Assembly (NCBI GenBank): GCA_016840025.1
Contig: JAEOTF010000323.1
Coordinates: forward strand, 1-7,903
Direction of reading: 5' to 3'
Length of the DNA: 7,903 nt
DNA from: Candidatus Hodarchaeota archaeon
Lineage (GTDB): Archaea > Asgardarchaeota > Heimdallarchaeia > Hodarchaeales > YT1-039
Notes under the pieces: model-generated
What the model was told of the DNA's origin: nothing
Databases searched by the model: none
The model's input: the letters and a program-made list of their open reading frames with translations, nothing else
In this document: positions 1-6,511 of the stretch, piece by piece
Layout: every line of letters begins with the position of its first letter
Position numbering within the stretch: the stretch's first letter is position 1
Translations under genes and position numbers: made by a program

Positions 1-181
1 AAGTGCATTAACCTCTTGAAAAGTAAGTTACTTGAGGATTCCGGTTATAGTTAACCAGTAAAAAAGAAAAAAAGGCTTATATCTGAAAAGAAGTTCAAAG
101 AGAAAGGATTAATTTGCGTTAGGCTATAAACTATATAAATAAATATTAGAATATTTATATAAAATATTCTGGGGTTGAAGT
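1..181 (+). promoter_or_regulatory. Upstream region and promoter of the NHL-repeat surface protein gene
   Basis: No gene is visible here. Two TATA-like boxes precede the ATG at 182: CTATATAAAT at 131-140 and TTTATATAAA at 154-163. The first would start transcription near 160-165 and give a leader of about 20 bases. The second would start it close to the ATG and give a nearly leaderless mRNA. The second box sits inside a perfect 9-base inverted repeat (148-156 and 162-170). No good Shine-Dalgarno sequence is present; GGGG at 171-174 is the only purine run near the start. A small hairpin, GGTTA/TAACC at 43-56, could belong to the end of an upstream gene. Promoter assignment is inferred from base composition and spacing only. 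Confidence 0.45.
148..170. repeat. Perfect 9-base inverted repeat over a TATA-like box
   Basis: AGAATATTT at 148-156 is the exact reverse complement of AAATATTCT at 162-170, with a 5-base centre. It overlaps a TATA-like box just upstream of the ATG at 182, a position suited to a repressor operator. AT-rich DNA makes short palindromes common, so the role is uncertain. Confidence 0.4.
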
Positions 182-3175
182 ATGAAAATAAATAACAGGA
201 AATTTCTTTCTTGGATTGTGATATTTCTCATTCTAATCTTATCAACTATTTTTTTGAATTATAGGCTTTCTGAATCAAAAACTATAATGAAAAATCGAGA
301 TTTTTCTGCTCAACTTGATTCTAAGACTCCTTTTTCCGAAATTAGATCCACTTCAGTATCCCAGTCAGATGAATTTGGGAGTACTCTGTTTGTCACCAAA
401 TGGGGCTATTCTGGTTCGGGTGATGGGCAATTCAATTATCCTCATGGAATTGCGATTAACACCACTGGATATGTATATGTAACAGATAGAGATAATCATC
501 GAATCCAGGTGTTTGATGCTAATGGGAACTTTATCACTAAATGGGGTAGCTATGGTACGGATGATGGACAATTAAATTGGCCTGCAGGAATTGCAGTTAA
601 TTTAACGGGTTTTGTTTATGTTAATGATTATGTAAATCATCGTATCCAGGTATTTGATGCTAATGGGAACTTTATCACAAAATGGGGTAGCTATGGTACG
701 GGAGATGGACAATTCGATTGGCCCGCAGGGATCGCGATCAATTCAACAGGCTATATCTATGTAAGTGACACAACTAATCATCGTATTCAAGTATTTGATG
801 CAAAAGGGAATTTTATCTCTAAATGGGGTTCTTATGGGGCAGGAGACGGGGAGTTTGCCTGGCCTCAAAAACTGACTATTAATTCAACAGGATTTGTATA
901 TGTTGCAGATAGAGATAATCACCGTATCCAGGTGTTTGATGCTAATGGGACTTTTCTTACCAAGTTTGGTAATTATGGGACGGGAGATGGGCAATTAAAT
1001 TTGCCAACTGACATTCTATTCAAGTCAATAGGGATTATTTATATTGTAGATAGAAATAATCATCGTATCCAGGTATTTGATGCTAATGGGAACTTTATCA
1101 CTAAATGGGGTAGTCTCGGTACCGCAGATGGGCAATTTGATTGGCCACATGGAATAGCAATGAACTCATCAGGATTTTTATTTATTACAGACTTTAACAA
1201 CCATCGTATTCAAGTCTTCCGCTCACCGATCTCCTCTTCATCCCTAGATATTCAGTTTGTTACCAAATGGGGTTCTACAGGGTCAGGAGATGGGCAATTT
1301 AACAGTCCTAATGGCATTGCAATCAATTCTACAGACTTTATCTATGTAGCTGATCGAGACAACTACCGGATTCAAGTATTTGATGACAATGGCAACTTTA
1401 TCACTAAATGGGGGTCCTATGGTACAGAAGATGGGCAGTTCGATTGGCCTAGTCCACTTGCAGTCAATACTACTGGGTACTTGTATGTTGTGGATGTAAA
1501 TAATGATAGAATCCAGGTGTTTGACCCTAGTGGGAACTTTGTGACTAAATGGGGTTCCTCGGGTTCGGGAGAGGGGCAATTTAATGTGCCCTCTAGAATT
1601 GCAATTAATGCATCAGGGTTTGTCTATGCTGCAGATGTTTTGAATCATAGAATTCAAGTGTTTGACCCTAGTGGGAACTATTTCACGCAATGGGGGACAG
1701 AAGGTTCTGGTGATGGGCAATTTCAGCAACCTCTTGGTATTGCGATTAATTCTACAGGTTATGTGTATGTTACAGATCGGAATAATGCGCGGGTCCAAGT
1801 CTTTGACTGCAATGGCAATTTTATCTTAGAATGGGGTTCCTCGGGTTCAGGAGAAGGGGAATTTAATTACCCAGGTTCTATTGTGACTGATCCAAAGGGA
1901 CTTGTGTATGTAACAGACAGAAATAACAATCGTATCCAAGTTTTTGATTGCAATGGCAATTTTATCTTAGAATGGGGAGTTCTTGGTTCTGGAGATGGAG
2001 AATTTGATTATCCAAGTCAGGTGGCTATGGATTCAACTGGATCAATTTACGTTACTGATTTACACAACGATAGAATCGAAGTTTTCCAGTGGGTTTTACC
2101 GATTCCTTCTGAAGATAATTATGCTTTGAGTTTTGATGGTGAGGATGACTATGTAGATATTTCGGCTGTAGGTGACGACTACGGATCCTCAGTAATAACC
2201 TATGAGGTGTGGGTCAACGCAAACTCAGTTAATGGTTGGTGTGCAATATTAAACAGAGGAAACTCCGAGAACACACGTGGAGTGTCACTTGGAATTTACG
2301 AGGGGGAAGTGTGGGTCGGTGGAAGGAATGGTTTCGGTACTGTATGGAATTATAATTTTGTCGGAATAATAAATAAAGAAGTCTGGACATTTATTGCTGC
2401 GGTGTATAATGAAACTAACGGGGAAATAACGGTCTATATTAACGGTAACTATATTGCAACTGTTAATAACTCCTTTGATCTTAATGGAGCTGATTATCAA
2501 ACTCATATCGGTGCTAATCAAGCTAATCCTGCAATTCAAAATTTTGCAGGGATCATCGATGAAGTTCGTATTTTGAATCACGCTCTTGTGGCTACTGAAG
2601 TTCAAGAAGATTATGAGACCTATGGAATCTATCCTTCAAGAGATGGAGTTGTTGCTTGGTATCATTGTGATGAAGGAAGAGGTTCCACCCTTTTCGACAG
2701 TTCAGATAATGGGTATAATGGCACACTTCACGGAGCAGGGTGGGTAATATCTTCACTCACTTCCCCTTCACCTGTTTCGACTATTTCTAGTGCACCTCAA
2801 AGTTTATCCACGATAGTAGGTGAGAAAATGATAACTCTAAGTTGGGATGATCCAGCTAGTGATGGCGGAACTCCCATTCTTGAGTACCGAGTATATCGCT
2901 CACTTACCAGCGGTGAACCGTACTCCTTTGTTGGTAGTACCACTAGTCTTGTCTTTGTTGACTCTACAGTATCTAATGATGGAACATATTACTATGTTGT
3001 TACAGCCATGAATGCAGTTGGGGAGAGTGATTACTCAAATGAAGCCATGGTCACTCTTCAAGGTACAGATGGTTTAACTTCTCCACCCCCAAACCCAGTT
3101 CCATTTCTGAGGTTAGAGACGTTTTTAGTTGCTTTTATTTTTATTCTTTTAACTCGAAAACTACGAAACTCTTAG
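182..3175 (+). CDS. Secreted, membrane-anchored NHL-repeat / LamG / fibronectin type III surface protein
   Basis: The product has 997 residues and is probably displayed on the cell surface for adhesion or glycan/protein binding. Residues 8-26 form a hydrophobic signal or anchor helix after a short basic N-terminus. Residues 70-635 hold twelve NHL repeats with the core NHRIQVFDANGN; a 12-residue linker (347-358) divides them six and six. Residues about 645-855 resemble a LamG/concanavalin-type jelly-roll, with ALSFDGEDDYVDIS at the start and IDEVRILNHAL near the middle. Residues about 871-960 are a fibronectin type III domain (SWDDPASDGG, YYYVVTAMNAVGESDYS). Residues 977-990 form a C-terminal membrane helix followed by RKLRNS. 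Many N-X-S/T sequons and only four cysteines (C543, C590, C687, C829) suit an exterior glycoprotein. No enzymatic motif is evident. The start is the first ATG before the signal helix. Domain calls are strong; the binding partner is unknown. Confidence 0.9.
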   Translation: MKINNRKFLSWIVIFLILILSTIFLNYRLSESKTIMKNRDFSAQLDSKTPFSEIRSTSVSQSDEFGSTLFVTKWGYSGSGDGQFNYPHGIAINTTGYVYVTDRDNHRIQVFDANGNFITKWGSYGTDDGQLNWPAGIAVNLTGFVYVNDYVNHRIQVFDANGNFITKWGSYGTGDGQFDWPAGIAINSTGYIYVSDTTNHRIQVFDAKGNFISKWGSYGAGDGEFAWPQKLTINSTGFVYVADRDNHRIQVFDANGTFLTKFGNYGTGDGQLNLPTDILFKSIGIIYIVDRNNHRIQVFDANGNFITKWGSLGTADGQFDWPHGIAMNSSGFLFITDFNNHRIQVFRSPISSSSLDIQFVTKWGSTGSGDGQFNSPNGIAINSTDFIYVADRDNYRIQVFDDNGNFITKWGSYGTEDGQFDWPSPLAVNTTGYLYVVDVNNDRIQVFDPSGNFVTKWGSSGSGEGQFNVPSRIAINASGFVYAADVLNHRIQVFDPSGNYFTQWGTEGSGDGQFQQPLGIAINSTGYVYVTDRNNARVQVFDCNGNFILEWGSSGSGEGEFNYPGSIVTDPKGLVYVTDRNNNRIQVFDCNGNFILEWGVLGSGDGEFDYPSQVAMDSTGSIYVTDLHNDRIEVFQWVLPIPSEDNYALSFDGEDDYVDISAVGDDYGSSVITYEVWVNANSVNGWCAILNRGNSENTRGVSLGIYEGEVWVGGRNGFGTVWNYNFVGIINKEVWTFIAAVYNETNGEITVYINGNYIATVNNSFDLNGADYQTHIGANQANPAIQNFAGIIDEVRILNHALVATEVQEDYETYGIYPSRDGVVAWYHCDEGRGSTLFDSSDNGYNGTLHGAGWVISSLTSPSPVSTISSAPQSLSTIVGEKMITLSWDDPASDGGTPILEYRVYRSLTSGEPYSFVGSTTSLVFVDSTVSNDGTYYYVVTAMNAVGESDYSNEAMVTLQGTDGLTSPPPNPVPFLRLETFLVAFIFILLTRKLRNS
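389..2086 (+). repeat. Twelve 141-base NHL repeats in two arrays of six
   Basis: Each unit encodes 47 residues running from F(V/I)TKWG to NHRIQVFDANGN. Units 1-6 begin at 389 and continue in exact 141-base register. Unit 6 replaces the final DANGN with a Ser-rich linker (1220-1255), and units 7-12 run from 1256 to 2086. Some units are nearly identical in DNA: a 44-base stretch at 635-678 recurs exactly at 1058-1101 (423 bases, three units, apart), and 29 bases at 1808-1836 recur at 1949-1977 (one unit apart). This points to recent internal duplication or conversion. Confidence 0.9.
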
Positions 3176-3326
3176 GAAGAATAAATATGTGATGAATGAA
3201 GAAGTCGTGAAGCGGTACTTATTTTTAACAGAGTTAGATAGATACATTTTCATAAAAGGTCAGGATTGTTTCTAAGAAAAACCGTTTTACTAGTACCATT
3301 GAACAACATCGAGACTTGTTTCACAT
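3176..3326. other. Noncoding spacer between convergent genes
   Basis: This spacer lies between the stop of the surface-protein gene and the stop of the minus-strand zinc-ribbon gene. It holds no convincing gene. TTTTT at about 3222-3226 could end plus-strand transcription, and the minus-strand run GGTTTTTCTT (complement of 3274-3283) could end the zinc-ribbon transcript. A 27-codon plus-strand reading frame (3192-3275) is present but has no well-placed ribosome binding site. Confidence 0.4.
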
Positions 3327-3470
3327 TTAATTATTTTTGGAGCGTTTTTGCATTCGTACAAGCCCACAACTAGGACAGGTCCATTTAGTCTGCTTATGAA
3401 AACCACCTTTCCTTTTAATAACTTTCATTTTAATCCGTTCTCCACGAGAACGACAACTAGGACACCACAT
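3327..3470 (-). CDS. Small zinc-ribbon protein, 47 residues
   Basis: Reading the minus strand from the ATG at 3470 to the TAA at 3327 gives a 47-residue basic protein. It has two CPSC knuckles (C3, C6, C32 and C35), 25 residues apart, the classic layout of a four-cysteine zinc ribbon. The stretch between them is rich in Lys and Arg (ERIKMKVIKRKGG) and the tail is also basic (MQKRSK), which suggests nucleic-acid binding. An in-frame TAG lies four codons upstream of the ATG, so the start is fixed. An AGGT about 10 bases upstream is a weak ribosome binding site, and CTATAAAAG on the minus strand (3538-3546) is a possible TATA box. It could be a transcription-associated or ribosomal-type zinc ribbon, or the detached zinc finger of a transposase. 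The exact family is not recognised. Confidence 0.72.
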   Translation of the reverse strand: MWCPSCRSRGERIKMKVIKRKGGFHKQTKWTCPSCGLVRMQKRSKNN

Positions 3471-3561
3471 ATGATTTTCTACCTAATAAAAAAACTATTT
3501 TTGGTTCTTTATGTATTAGCTTTATTTCAATGATTAACTTTTATAGGAGTCTGTTCCACTA
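3471..3561. promoter_or_regulatory. Shared divergent promoter region between zinc-ribbon gene and glpK
   Basis: These 91 bases separate two divergent starts and must carry both promoters. On the minus strand CTATAAAAG (3538-3546) is a candidate TATA box for the zinc-ribbon gene. On the plus strand the AT-rich stretch at about 3507-3530 is a candidate for glpK. GGAG at 3546-3549 is the glpK ribosome binding site, 12 bases before the ATG, a little further than usual. The two sets of signals overlap, so expression of the two genes may be linked. No clear operator is seen. Confidence 0.4.
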
Positions 3562-5052
3562 ATGAAAGTCGTTGGAGCAATCGATCAAGGTACAACTGGA
3601 ACACGTTTCATGCTTTTTGATTATTCTGGATCAGTAATTGATTCTTCGTACAAAGAACACCAACAAATCTTTCCAAAACCAGGATGGGTAGAACATGATC
3701 CTCTAGAAATTTGGCAGAATACAAAAAGAGTGATAAAGGACGTATTAAATAGACAATCTGATCATGTTGAGGAAATTGTTGGTTTAGGTGTCACTAATCA
3801 ACGAGAAACTACAATTATATGGGATAAAAAGACTGGGAAACCACTTCACAATGCCTTGGTATGGCAGGATACTCGAACAGATGATATTTGTAAAGAACTT
3901 TCTAGAGGGGGATATGATGAATTAATTACTGAGACTACCGGACTTAAAATAGCGACCTATTTTTCAGGATCTAAAATAAAATGGTTATTGGATAGCGGGA
4001 AAGGAATTCGGGAAAAGGCGGAGAAAGGTGAAGTACTATTTGGTAATATAGATTCATGGCTTATATGGAATTTAACAAGCGGAACTCATGTAACAGACTA
4101 TACAAATGCATCACGTACAATGTTAATGAATCTACGCACTTTAGAATGGGATACAGAGCTATTAGAACTACTTGATATCCCTCTATCTATTCTTCCTGAA
4201 ATTAGGCCATCTAGTGATCGTGAATATTATGGAGAATGCGATTCGAATTTAGGAATGTCGATACCGGTTTGCGGGGATTTAGGTGATCAACAAGCTGCAT
4301 TATTCGGTCAAACTTGCTTTGAACCAGGAGAATGCAAAAATACATATGGAACGGGTCTTTTTCTTCTTACGAATTTAGGTAAGGAGATTAAGAAATCTCA
4401 TAATGGGTTGTTGACAACTTGTGCTTACAGTCTAGAGAAAGGAAAATCTGTTTATGCACTTGAGGGTTCCATAGCTATAGGGGGTGCGGTGATTCAATGG
4501 CTTCGCGATCAGCTCCAAATCATTGATTCTGCGCCAGAATCTGAACCCATCGCGGAATCTGTTTCTGATACAGGCGGTGTTTATTTTGTTCCAGCTTTTG
4601 TTGGACTATTTGCACCATATTGGGATGCTTCGGCCCGAGGAACTATATTAGGTATTACTCGTGGAACAAATAGATCACACATCACTAGAGCTGCGTTAGA
4701 AGCTATTTGTTATCAAACTCGTGATGTACTAGAAGCAATGGTTAAAGATAGTGGTATAAAACTCAAAAATTTACGGGTAGATGGAGGTGCATCGAAGAAT
4801 AACTTCCTAATGCAATTACAGGCGGATATTCTTGGAATTAAATGTATGAGACCAAAAATAGAGGAAACTACAGCACTCGGAGCCGCATATGCAGCAGGAT
4901 TAGCTTGCGGTTTTTGGGAAAATATGGATGATTTAAGGAAAAATTGGAGTATAGATCAAGAATTTAATCCTCAGATAGAGGATAAGGATCGTAATAAACT
5001 CTATGATAAATGGCAACAAGCAGTTGAGCGATCAAGAGCATGGATCAGTTAG
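3562..5052 (+). CDS. glpK: Glycerol kinase
   Basis: The product catalyses ATP + glycerol to ADP + sn-glycerol 3-phosphate in the cytoplasm. It has 496 residues, the normal length for the family (E. coli GlpK is about 502), and is intact. Visible family features are the N-terminal phosphate loop AIDQGTTGTRF (6-16), GVTNQRETT (76-84), VWQDTRTDD (100-108), the FGGY signature region YFSGSKIKWLLD (133-144), GDQQAALFGQ with catalytic-type D242, TYGTG (261-265), DGGASKNNFL (407-416) and EETTALGAAYAAG (434-446). The glycerol-contact residues expected from E. coli (R81, E82, W101, Y133, D242) are all present. The Arg that E. coli uses in its fructose-1,6-bisphosphate site aligns with S233, so that inhibition is probably absent. 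No glycerol facilitator or glycerol-3-phosphate dehydrogenase lies in the window. The product can feed glycolysis or G3P-type lipid synthesis. Confidence 0.97.
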   Translation: MKVVGAIDQGTTGTRFMLFDYSGSVIDSSYKEHQQIFPKPGWVEHDPLEIWQNTKRVIKDVLNRQSDHVEEIVGLGVTNQRETTIIWDKKTGKPLHNALVWQDTRTDDICKELSRGGYDELITETTGLKIATYFSGSKIKWLLDSGKGIREKAEKGEVLFGNIDSWLIWNLTSGTHVTDYTNASRTMLMNLRTLEWDTELLELLDIPLSILPEIRPSSDREYYGECDSNLGMSIPVCGDLGDQQAALFGQTCFEPGECKNTYGTGLFLLTNLGKEIKKSHNGLLTTCAYSLEKGKSVYALEGSIAIGGAVIQWLRDQLQIIDSAPESEPIAESVSDTGGVYFVPAFVGLFAPYWDASARGTILGITRGTNRSHITRAALEAICYQTRDVLEAMVKDSGIKLKNLRVDGGASKNNFLMQLQADILGIKCMRPKIEETTALGAAYAAGLACGFWENMDDLRKNWSIDQEFNPQIEDKDRNKLYDKWQQAVERSRAWIS

Positions 5053-5116
5053 TCCCAACTATTGAAATAGATAAGAGATTAAATGAATTGTAAAAGGGGG
5101 ATTGATCTAGAATAAT

Positions 5117-5126
5117 TAGTTTTTAT
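5117..5126 (+). terminator. Possible oligo-T terminator of glpK
   Basis: A TTTTT run at 5120-5124 lies about 65 bases after the glpK stop and overlaps the stop codon of the convergent hydrolase gene. Archaeal transcription often ends at such U-tracts without a hairpin. The evidence is base composition and position only. Confidence 0.3.
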
Positions 5127-5956
5127 CCTTCTAAAAAGTCTAAAATCATACGATTGACGGTTTCAGGATGTTCTATCATGGGAGTATGACCACAATCAGG
5201 GATTACTTCAAATTGAGCGTGTGGGAGAAATTTAAGGACATAGTCTTTCTTAGGCATTGGGATTATCTCATCTTCATCCCCCCAAATGATTAAAATGGGG
5301 ATTTTCATATTAGAACTATATTCTTCAAAATGGTTAACAATTTGATTCTTAATTCCTCTAATTCCTGCATTTTGTTTTAGTGTTTGATTGAAAGGATACT
5401 GGCCAAGAGGATCTTTCGCACGTTCAAAGTGTTCTTTTACAAATTCTTCAGGGAGACGTTTAGAATCTGCAAAAGACTTCTCCCACAGCTTTTTAATTGC
5501 TTTGTAGGATGGACGAGCAAGAAATTTGCCAATTATTGGCAAAGTAACCAGTCGATATTCTAAACAAAGGCTACGACTAATACCAGCAGGATCCAATAGG
5601 ATTAGATGTGTAATTGTATGTGGAAATGTAGCTACGTAATGAAAAACTATCCCACCTGCTAATGAATTACCTACAAGTGCTGCATCTTTTACTTCTACAT
5701 CCTCCAAAAAATCAGCCAACCATTTACTATAGAATGAAGGATCGTAGCTTCCTTTTTGAGGTTTGTCAGTATCTCCATGACCTATTAGATCAGGCACGAT
5801 AACACGATAATCTTGGGCTAATGATTCAATATTAAATTTCCAAACCCCAGACCATACAGCGAGCCCATGTAAAAGCACCATAGGGGTTCCTGACCCTGAT
5901 TCTAAATATTTAGTTCGAATACCACCCGCGTCCGCAAATTTTTCGATAATAGTCAT
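5123..5956 (-). CDS. Alpha/beta-fold hydrolase
   Basis: This is a 277-residue single-domain hydrolase, the usual length for the MhpC/BphD-like branch of the superfamily. Visible elements are the oxyanion-hole motif LLHGLA (28-33), the strand and turn VIVPDLIGHGDTDKP (52-66), the nucleophile elbow GNSLAG with S98, the acid in WGDEDE (D227, or less likely D229) and the catalytic His in CGHTPM (H257). The stretch at about 125-215 between the core strands is the cap that sets substrate choice. No signal peptide is seen, so it is cytoplasmic. GGAG (complement of 5965-5968) lies 8 bases before the ATG and supports the start. The gene converges on glpK with 70 bases between stops. It could be an esterase, a monoacylglycerol-type lipase or a C-C hydrolase; the sequence does not decide the substrate. 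Confidence 0.9.
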   Translation of the reverse strand: MTIIEKFADAGGIRTKYLESGSGTPMVLLHGLAVWSGVWKFNIESLAQDYRVIVPDLIGHGDTDKPQKGSYDPSFYSKWLADFLEDVEVKDAALVGNSLAGGIVFHYVATFPHTITHLILLDPAGISRSLCLEYRLVTLPIIGKFLARPSYKAIKKLWEKSFADSKRLPEEFVKEHFERAKDPLGQYPFNQTLKQNAGIRGIKNQIVNHFEEYSSNMKIPILIIWGDEDEIIPMPKKDYVLKFLPHAQFEVIPDCGHTPMIEHPETVNRMILDFLEG

Positions 5957-5964
5957 GCCAATAT

Positions 5965-5968
5965 CTCC
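5965..5968 (-). promoter_or_regulatory. Ribosome binding site of the alpha/beta hydrolase gene
   Basis: The minus strand reads TAGGAGAT here, with GGAG 8 bases before the ATG at 5956. This is a well-spaced match to the archaeal 16S rRNA tail and fixes the start. Confidence 0.75.
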
Positions 5969-6077
5969 TATATTAATTCATATGAGTTAAAGAGATCGTA
6001 TAATGGATATTTTGAGATATTTTAGGATTTTTAATAAACAAAATTAAAGAATCTTATTGATATTAAATATCTCAACT

Positions 6078-6083
6078 GGAGGA
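6078..6083 (+). promoter_or_regulatory. Strong Shine-Dalgarno site deciding a TTG start
   Basis: GGAGGA at 6078-6083 lies 7 bases before the TTG at 6091. The next in-frame ATG, at 6106, would be 22 bases from it, which is too far. The spacing therefore favours TTG as the real start codon. Confidence 0.7.
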
Positions 6084-6090
6084 ATAAATT

Positions 6091-6468
6091 TTGGTAGTCC
6101 AAAAGATGCTTAATGTGGATATAAATAAGGACAATAGAACTGTGTTGGATTTTCTTTTTGAAAAAAAGAGTGGAGAAACTTACACTTTTTTCTCAAAACA
6201 CCCCGATTCGGAATTAGACATATGGAAAAAACGAATTAATAATGGCGAAATCTGGGTGGATGTTGACTTTCCTCAAGCAAAAATCACTTCTTATGCTAAA
6301 TATCCCCCTTGGAAAAAAAATGATGAGAAAGAAGAAATGGAGGCTCTAGAACTTCCATTTCAATGTAAGAAAATTATTCTTGAGGGGAATTTCATTATTA
6401 ATAATAAGGATGGAACACTCATCATTTCTACGCAGCCTGGAACTGAGAAGAAAAATCGAAATGAATAA
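6091..6468 (+). CDS. Hypothetical protein, 125 residues, TTG start
   Basis: I do not recognise this family. It encodes a soluble, charged protein without signal peptide, membrane helix or cysteine cluster; its single Cys is in PFQCKK. The centre is Trp- and aromatic-rich (DIWKKRINNGEIWVDVDF, then AKYPPWKKND), and the C-terminal third alternates hydrophobic and polar residues (CKKIILEGNFIINN, GTLIIS), suggesting beta strands. A mixed alpha/beta or small beta fold is likely. The last ten residues are charged and probably disordered. The start is TTG, supported by a strong GGAGGA site 7 bases upstream. The gene is followed 43 bases later, on the same strand, by a coiled-coil protein gene, and the two may be co-transcribed. 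The function is unknown. Confidence 0.65.
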   Translation: MVVQKMLNVDINKDNRTVLDFLFEKKSGETYTFFSKHPDSELDIWKKRINNGEIWVDVDFPQAKITSYAKYPPWKKNDEKEEMEALELPFQCKKIILEGNFIINNKDGTLIISTQPGTEKKNRNE

Positions 6469-6511
6469 TTTTAGGTGAATTCTACAAATATAACAATATT
6501 CCTAAATTGCA

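Larger units (their letters stand above)
5957..6090. promoter_or_regulatory. Divergent promoter region with phased direct repeats and a palindrome
   Basis: These 134 bases separate the hydrolase gene (minus) and the 125-residue gene (plus). GATATTTT occurs at 6006-6013 and again at 6016-6023, and the looser GATTTTTA follows at 6026-6033, so three units have exactly 10-base spacing, one helical turn. A perfect palindrome, GATATT-A-AATATC, lies at 6059-6071, seven bases before the plus-strand ribosome binding site. TTTTTAATAAA (about 6028-6038) could be a TATA box for the plus-strand gene, and its complement could serve the minus-strand gene. The arrangement suits an operator, but this is inference in AT-rich DNA. 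Confidence 0.4.

Noticed and set aside
389..2086. Repeat array considered as a CRISPR or noncoding tandem repeat
   Set aside because: The 141-base units keep an open frame and encode NHL blades with codon-level variation, so this is protein repetition.
365..2605. Several minus-strand frames of 61-106 codons within the surface-protein gene
   Set aside because: They lie opposite the NHL and LamG coding sequence, recur in step with the repeat units and have no start signals, as expected for shadows of a repetitive gene.
3192..3275. 27-codon plus-strand reading frame after the surface-protein gene
   Set aside because: The composition is protein-like (begins MNEEVVKRY), but the only purine run is 14 bases upstream and overlaps the previous stop, and nothing links it to a known family. 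It is too short to support.
3348..3533. 61-codon plus-strand frame opposite the zinc-ribbon gene
   Set aside because: It is the antisense shadow of the CPSC zinc-ribbon gene: Thr/Phe-rich, no ribosome binding site, and the minus strand explains the sequence far better.
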